This document shows, in pieces, positions 6,853 through 10,250 of a DNA stretch of 10,250 nt (positions are counted from its first letter, which is position 1; the number at the start of each line of letters is the position of its first letter). Made by a program: the position numbers and the translations under genes. The stretch is from JBMNQS01 sp050944255. GTDB taxonomy: Bacteria; Bacillota; Clostridia; Christensenellales; Maliibacteriaceae. The stretch is taken from positions 1-10,250 of the forward strand of contig JBMNQS010000071.1 in assembly GCA_050944255.1 (NCBI GenBank), read 5' to 3'. Below the pieces are notes generated by a model. The model was given only the letters and a program-made list of their open reading frames with translations, did no database searches and was not told the DNA's origin.

Positions 6853-6889
6853 TCAAGACCAGTTCCATAAACCACTCGGCCATCCCTCC
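6846..6889 (-). pseudogene. 5' half of a tRNA-Ser(UGA) gene, broken at the anticodon arm
   Basis: The minus strand from 6889 reads GGAGGGATGGCCGAGTGG and continues through a D-arm to an anticodon arm with stem CTGGT/ACCAG and loop CTTGAAA. The anticodon is UGA (6855-6853), so this is the first half of a bacterial tRNA-Ser. Past the anticodon stem a serine tRNA needs a long variable arm, a T arm with GGTTCGAAT and a 3' acceptor strand pairing with GGAGGGA. None of these is present; the sequence instead runs into the phosphoesterase upstream region. The gene is thus truncated, as at an attachment site of an integrative element that recombines in the anticodon loop. Confidence 0.75.
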
Positions 6890-6917
6890 TAAAATGATTA
6901 GCAAAGGAATTAAATTT

Positions 6918-7871
6918 ATGTCAAATAAAAATAACGAAAAGAACCATAAGATATCCCAAATCCCGGCCGAAACAAATTCTGACTTTACGTCTGTCATAGC
7001 TGTGCTAAACAAATCTCTTACTCCAGACGAAAAAAGCAGGTTGCTCCTTATTGATACCGAGATCGAACGCTATGTTATGAAAATCATTGATTGCGTTGAT
7101 TTGGCAGAGTGTGGAGATCTTCTTATAAAATACGCAGCCGCGGCTATCAAGAGCAATAAATGCCAAGTCTTTATCGACCAACTATATAGGCGCTTAGGCG
7201 ACTATCGCCCGAGAGCTGGTCATGGAAAGGGATATGCTGTTTTGGATGGAGCAGATGCCAAAAACACTTTTCTTGAATCTTTGCTCCCTCCCTGGGTTTC
7301 CCTTGAAGACAGTCTTAAATCGATGGGTTCCGTAGGTAACCAACTGACGAGTTATGTACAACCAATAGGCAAACAATTGGTCCGATCAAAAGCTGAAGAA
7401 ATACTTGCTTACCTAAATGACAAGCATCTGTTTACCGCGAAAGTGTACCGCGACGAGAACGTGCGTATCATGCTGCTTAAGAACAGTAATGATGAATATA
7501 ACAGTGACTCCCATATCCGGGCGTTCAATAAATTCATGTTGCAGGATATTGTGATATTCGCAATGAACTTAAAACATAAGGATGCCTTGCCGGAAATTGA
7601 GTTGTTCTTTCAACTGGCAATGGGCCTTTATACCCGTTACAGCATTATGGTGCCAAAACGAGCTTTGCACAAAATACATGACGAGCTTCATGCAAACTAT
7701 CAGCAATCCGGAGATTATGAATCCCAGAAGATTGAACAATATGCCAATGCCTTAAAAGTAGGTTTGATGTATGATAGTCCTTATGAGAGTATGTTACCCC
7801 TCAATAAAATTGGCAAGAGAAAGGCCCAGCGATTAAAAGAGGCTGCTGAAATGACGCTCAGCAGCCTCTGA
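6918..7871 (+). CDS. Unrecognised 317-residue protein beside an integrase
   Basis: I do not recognise this protein. It has 317 residues, is hydrophilic and mostly helical by eye, with no signal peptide, membrane segment or nucleotide-binding motif. Visible features are a Lys/Asn-rich start, an acidic helix around 34-75, a charged stretch YRPRAGHGKG (96-105), a Pro-Pro-Trp turn (124-126) and a Lys/Arg-rich C-terminal helix (297-313). The ATG at 6918 is used because AAAGGA lies about ten bases upstream; the open frame extends back over the tRNA fragment, which is unlikely to be coding. It is clearly AT-richer than the 2339-5894 cluster, and it lies 28 bases from the tRNA fragment and convergent to an integrase, so acquisition by transfer is likely. 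A cargo or defence role is a guess from position only. Confidence 0.75.
   Translation: MSNKNNEKNHKISQIPAETNSDFTSVIAVLNKSLTPDEKSRLLLIDTEIERYVMKIIDCVDLAECGDLLIKYAAAAIKSNKCQVFIDQLYRRLGDYRPRAGHGKGYAVLDGADAKNTFLESLLPPWVSLEDSLKSMGSVGNQLTSYVQPIGKQLVRSKAEEILAYLNDKHLFTAKVYRDENVRIMLLKNSNDEYNSDSHIRAFNKFMLQDIVIFAMNLKHKDALPEIELFFQLAMGLYTRYSIMVPKRALHKIHDELHANYQQSGDYESQKIEQYANALKVGLMYDSPYESMLPLNKIGKRKAQRLKEAAEMTLSSL
7829..7868 (-). terminator. Intrinsic terminator of the integrase, inside the end of the opposing gene
   Basis: GAGGCTGCTGA (7839-7849) and TCAGCAGCCTC (7858-7868) form a perfect 11-bp stem with an 8-base loop. On the minus strand the stem is followed by TTTTAATC (from 7838), so it reads as a terminator for the integrase gene, which ends at 7912. 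It overlaps the last ten or so codons of the plus-strand gene and ends at its stop codon. In the plus direction the T-run is weak. Confidence 0.75.
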
Positions 7872-7911
7872 TGATGGAGTTGTTTTGGTGGATTAAATAT
7901 ATACGCCCTTA

Positions 7912-9084
7912 TCAGAATTGTATGGCTTGGGATATGACAGCCGCGGATTGTTCTTGCGCTGAAAAGTCCAGATGTGCGTAATATCTGGCTGTGATCCGAA
8001 AATCACTGTGCCCCAGCCAAACCTGGATGTTTTTGATGGGGACGCCGTTTAAGGCAAGAAGGCTGGCGCACGTATGCCTGAGATCGTGAAATCTGATTCG
8101 CCGCATATCATGCGTTTCAAGTAGCGCCCGGAATCTGCATGATACGTAATTGGGTGAAATCAGATTGCCATCCACACCAAGACAAACATGATTGGGTGGA
8201 TTGTCTGCTTTTGTGGCCTCAGCCTGCCGTTTCATCTCTTTCAGTAATTCTCTCTCCACAATTGGTATCAGCGGCAGGGTGCGTCTGCTTGATAAGGATT
8301 TAAGCTTGTCATAGCTCACGATGGATTTCCTGCCGTTTTCGTATTCCTCCAGTACCTTGCGGTTTATATGAATCAGTTTCCTGTTAAAATCGATATCATT
8401 CCATTGCAGACCGATGACTTCGCTGCGCCTGAACCCGTAATAGGCCGTCAACAGAACCGGAATAAAGATATCGCTGCTTTCAGCCGCTTCCAATAGCGTT
8501 TTGACCTCGTCATTGCTATAATAACTTCCGATAAAACTGGTGTCGGAAGGAGCTTTCACATTATTCATCGCGTTATGGGGAAGGATACCTTGCCTGACCG
8601 CGTAGGATAATGCTTGCTTCAGCATTCGGTGATAATGAAGAGCGGAACATTCCGACAACCCGTGACTATACAAATAGCTGTAGAACTTCTCAAAATCACT
8701 GGACAGAAGCATGCTCAAAGATTTGTCCAACGGTTCGAAGTAGTTCTTTATTCTTGTAACAATCAGGCTTTCATAAGAACGATAAGTAGCTGGTGACACC
8801 TGTATTTTTTTGGTGTCCAGCCAGGAATACAAGAACGTCATAAACGGAATAAACGCATCCAGGTTTTCAGGCGATATTATACGGCTACTGTTCAAACGAG
8901 CCAGCTCTTCGTATAGAAACAGTGTGGCTCTTTTTTTTCCGTTACGCGTATGGAAACCCGTACATATCCACTTGGGTTTTCGCTTGCCATCCTTATATAA
9001 ATTAATGACTGCATACCATTTCCCGTCTTTCGGCTGAATACTTCCGGTGATTGGCTTTAGTGCAGATCTTTTGGTTATGAACAT
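7912..9084 (-). CDS. int: Tyrosine recombinase / phage-type integrase
   Basis: A 390-residue site-specific recombinase. An N-terminal arm-binding-like region (KDGKWYAVINLYKDGKRKPKW, 19-39, given as positions with key residues W23, Y24 and W39) is followed by a SAM-like core-binding domain (about 80-180) and the catalytic domain. Catalytic residues are all present: R219 (YGFRRSEV), K262, H333 and R336 (HDLRHT), H359 (LGHSD) and the nucleophile Y369 (ARYYAH). It should cut and rejoin DNA at an attachment site to integrate or excise an element. ATG 9084 is chosen over an upstream in-frame start at 9183 because GGAGGAGG immediately precedes it. It differs from the second integrase at 9541 and is AT-richer. 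The nearest likely attachment site is the tRNA-Ser fragment at 6846-6889, but no second att copy is visible. Confidence 0.93.
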   Translation of the reverse strand: MFITKRSALKPITGSIQPKDGKWYAVINLYKDGKRKPKWICTGFHTRNGKKRATLFLYEELARLNSSRIISPENLDAFIPFMTFLYSWLDTKKIQVSPATYRSYESLIVTRIKNYFEPLDKSLSMLLSSDFEKFYSYLYSHGLSECSALHYHRMLKQALSYAVRQGILPHNAMNNVKAPSDTSFIGSYYSNDEVKTLLEAAESSDIFIPVLLTAYYGFRRSEVIGLQWNDIDFNRKLIHINRKVLEEYENGRKSIVSYDKLKSLSSRRTLPLIPIVERELLKEMKRQAEATKADNPPNHVCLGVDGNLISPNYVSCRFRALLETHDMRRIRFHDLRHTCASLLALNGVPIKNIQVWLGHSDFRITARYYAHLDFSAQEQSAAVISQAIQF

Positions 9085-9164
9085 ACTTACCTCCTCCAAT
9101 AAAATTAACATAAGCCATAGTTTATCACAGCCAAAAAGATAAAAGATATTAGGTTCCTGAACAG

Positions 9165-9178
9165 TAAGCGTATGCTTA
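9165..9178. promoter_or_regulatory. Short palindrome upstream of the integrase
   Basis: TAAGC (9165-9169) and GCTTA (9174-9178) flank GTAT, about 80 bases before the integrase ATG. It could be an operator or a recombinase-binding site. Its short length makes chance possible. Confidence 0.3.
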
Positions 9179-9214
9179 TTCATGCTCCATAATTAAAATT
9201 GTTTCGAAAGCCAA

Positions 9215-9237
9215 CCGCCGATTCGAGGCGGCTTTTT
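9215..9237 (+). terminator. Possible intrinsic terminator before the excisionase promoter
   Basis: CCGCC (9215-9219) and GGCGG (9227-9231) form a 5-bp GC stem with a 7-base loop, followed by CTTTTT (9232-9237). In the plus direction it would stop transcripts antisense to the integrase and insulate the promoter that begins three bases later. Confidence 0.55.
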
Positions 9238-9239
9238 CA

Positions 9240-9268
9240 TTGAACGCTGCAATATGCGATGGTATACT
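9240..9268 (+). promoter_or_regulatory. Promoter of the excisionase-integrase module
   Basis: TTGAAC (9240-9245) and TATACT (9263-9268) with a 17-base spacer are close to the sigma-A consensus. The start point would be near 9275, about 40 bases before the excisionase ATG. The spacer itself contains one copy of the 14-base motif described for 9249-9341. Confidence 0.7.
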
Positions 9269-9341
9269 GAGCGTGTAAAGCCATTGCATGTTGCGAATAA
9301 AAGGAAAGGAGTCAGTCATGAGCAACGGCAATATGCAATGC
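9249..9341. repeat. Three copies of a 14-base motif around the excisionase promoter
   Basis: GCAATATGCGATGG (9249-9262, plus), GCAACATGCAATGG (9294-9281, minus) and GCAATATGCAATGC (9328-9341, plus) agree at 12 of 14 positions pairwise or nearly so. The first fills the spacer between the -35 and -10 boxes, the second lies just past the expected start point in inverted orientation, and the third is within the first codons of the excisionase gene. The first two centres are 32 bases apart, about three helical turns. This fits operator or arm-type binding sites. Confidence 0.55.
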
Positions 9342-9527
9342 GGCGATGCTCCGGGAAAAAGGGTCTATAGAGTGGACGAAATTGCCGAGCTCCTGCATGT
9401 GAGCAAGGGGTCCGTCTATAGCCTTATCAGGGAAGGGGCGTTCCATACGGTACGGATCGGATCGGCCATACGCGTATCCAAGAAATCCTTTGACGAGTGG
9501 TTGGACAGCCGGAAAACCTCAACGTAA
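9318..9527 (+). CDS. Excisionase-like helix-turn-helix protein
   Basis: A 69-residue protein with the short MerR-like HTH of the excisionase family (HTH_17): YRVDEIAELLHVSKGSVYSLIREG at 17-40 forms the two helices, followed by the wing FHTVRIGSAIRVSKKSFDEWL (42-62; key residues I47, G48, R52 and W61). Such proteins bend DNA at attachment sites and bias integrases toward excision, and may also repress their own promoter. The ATG at 9318 has AAAGGAG seven bases upstream; an earlier in-frame start at 9288 lacks one. Only 13 bases separate it from the second integrase, whose ribosome-binding site overlaps its stop codon, so they form an operon. Confidence 0.88.
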   Translation: MSNGNMQCGDAPGKRVYRVDEIAELLHVSKGSVYSLIREGAFHTVRIGSAIRVSKKSFDEWLDSRKTST

Positions 9528-9540
9528 AGGAGAAAATAGT

Positions 9541-10250
9541 ATGGCTTCGATCGTAAAAAGAAATTCAAAATATTCGGTGGTCTATTACGCCGATGTGGAC
9601 GGAAAGAAAAAACAGGTGTGGGAATCGTTCGATACCCACAAGGAGGCAAGCAGACGCAGGGCCGAGGTGGAGTATGAGATTGACGACGGCGTCTTTATCC
9701 CGCCGAGCAAACAGACAGTTTCCTCGCTCCTGGACGATTTCGTCTCGTTATATGGGGAGGAAAACTGGAGCCTGTCCACCTACGGCATGAACGTCGGGCT
9801 GATCGACAACTATATCAAGCCGCTGATTGGAAACGAGCTTGTGCAGAACATCACGCCGAAGTTTATAGACCAGTACTACAAGCGGCTGAAAAAGACCAAG
9901 CCAGTCTCGTCGGAGGTGCGTCGGTCGAAATCCGCATATGTCGGCTCTTCAGTTCCCGACAATGTTCATAAGCTGCTGCGTTGCGCGTTCGGACAGGCGG
10001 TGCGCTGGGAGGTCATCAAACGGAACCCGTTCGAGCTGGTCAAGGCGCCGCGGGGCAACTACTCACCCAGGGATATCTGGACGGCGGAAATGATCCGCAA
10101 GGCGCTCGACGCATGCACGGACAGCAGGCTGTATATCGCGATGAACCTGGCCTTTGCCTGCTCGCTGCGGGTCGGCGAAATACTGGGGCTGACCTGGGAC
10201 AACGTGCACATTGAAAAGCGGGACATCGCCCGGGACGACGCGCATGTCTG
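9541..10250 (+). CDS. int: Second tyrosine recombinase, cut by the window end
   Basis: An open frame of 236 residues to the window edge, without a stop. The N-terminal arm-binding-like domain (about 1-55) includes KRNSKYSVVYYADVDGKKK. The core-binding domain (about 57-170) has NVHKLLRCAFGQAVRWEVIKRNPF at 141-164 (key residues W156 and N162-P163). The catalytic domain then opens with CSLRVGEILGLTWDNV, giving catalytic R210 and E213. The HxxR, second His and Tyr motifs would lie beyond the window. The ATG at 9541 has AAAGGAG (9526-9532) eight bases upstream. It is GC-richer than the first integrase and reads in the opposite direction, so it belongs to a different element, whose attachment site probably lies to the right. 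Confidence 0.9.
   Translation, partial: MASIVKRNSKYSVVYYADVDGKKKQVWESFDTHKEASRRRAEVEYEIDDGVFIPPSKQTVSSLLDDFVSLYGEENWSLSTYGMNVGLIDNYIKPLIGNELVQNITPKFIDQYYKRLKKTKPVSSEVRRSKSAYVGSSVPDNVHKLLRCAFGQAVRWEVIKRNPFELVKAPRGNYSPRDIWTAEMIRKALDACTDSRLYIAMNLAFACSLRVGEILGLTWDNVHIEKRDIARDDAHV

Noticed and set aside
6819..6917. Extension of the 317-residue protein to an upstream ATG at 6819.
   Set aside because: The extra 33 codons run over the tRNA-Ser fragment and the repeat junction, and the ATG at 6918 has its own ribosome-binding site.
9085..9183. Integrase start at 9183.
   Set aside because: The ATG at 9084 directly follows GGAGGAGG, and the extra N-terminal residues do not resemble integrase sequence.
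1..10250. CRISPR arrays, rRNA genes, group II introns and transposase-bearing insertion sequences.
   Set aside because: No regularly spaced repeats, rRNA signatures, reverse transcriptase or transposase motifs were seen in any frame.

Overview
The window looks like chromosomal accessory DNA from a Gram-positive anaerobe, most likely class Clostridia. The evidence is the purine-rich Shine-Dalgarno sites (GGAGG, AAAGGAG), the families present (DUF4003, DUF3791, the Firmicutes-type SPL radical SAM protein, AAA/DUF4143 ATPase) and the moderate base composition. The species cannot be named from this.

Left part (1-2270, mostly minus strand): a frameshifted remnant of an AAA ATPase at the edge, an intact AAA_14/DUF4143 ATPase (322-1614), a small DUF3791 protein without a visible partner, and a decayed copy of a metallophosphoesterase locus (2025-2263).

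Middle part (2274-5894, plus strand): a compact five-gene, GC-richer cluster behind an extended -10 promoter. It encodes a DUF4003 protein with an Ala/Ser tail, a small ABC/RecF-like ATPase, an SPL-type radical SAM protein that seems to start at AUA, an MmcQ/YjbR protein and a pyridoxamine-phosphate-oxidase-like flavoprotein. The last four are tightly packed or overlapping. A relic of a YaiI/YqxD (DUF188) gene follows. Then comes an intact metallophosphoesterase on the minus strand (5991-6689), whose locus is the source-like counterpart of the decayed copy at 2025-2263. The two copies are direct repeats bracketing the five-gene cluster.

Right part (6840-10250): a site-specific recombination zone. 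The 5' half of a tRNA-Ser(UGA) gene (minus strand) breaks off in the anticodon loop, exactly where the metallophosphoesterase repeat begins. Next come an unrecognised 317-residue gene of AT-richer composition and a convergent tyrosine recombinase (7912-9084, minus). The two share a 3' hairpin that lies inside the coding end of the unknown gene. A short control region then leads into a second recombination module on the plus strand: an excisionase-like HTH protein (9318-9527) and a second tyrosine recombinase that runs off the window. A 14-base motif occurs three times around the excisionase promoter.

The best candidate for something undescribed is the tRNA-bounded pair of unknown gene plus integrase (6853 to about 9240), together with the evidence that the anticodon-loop junction was used more than once.
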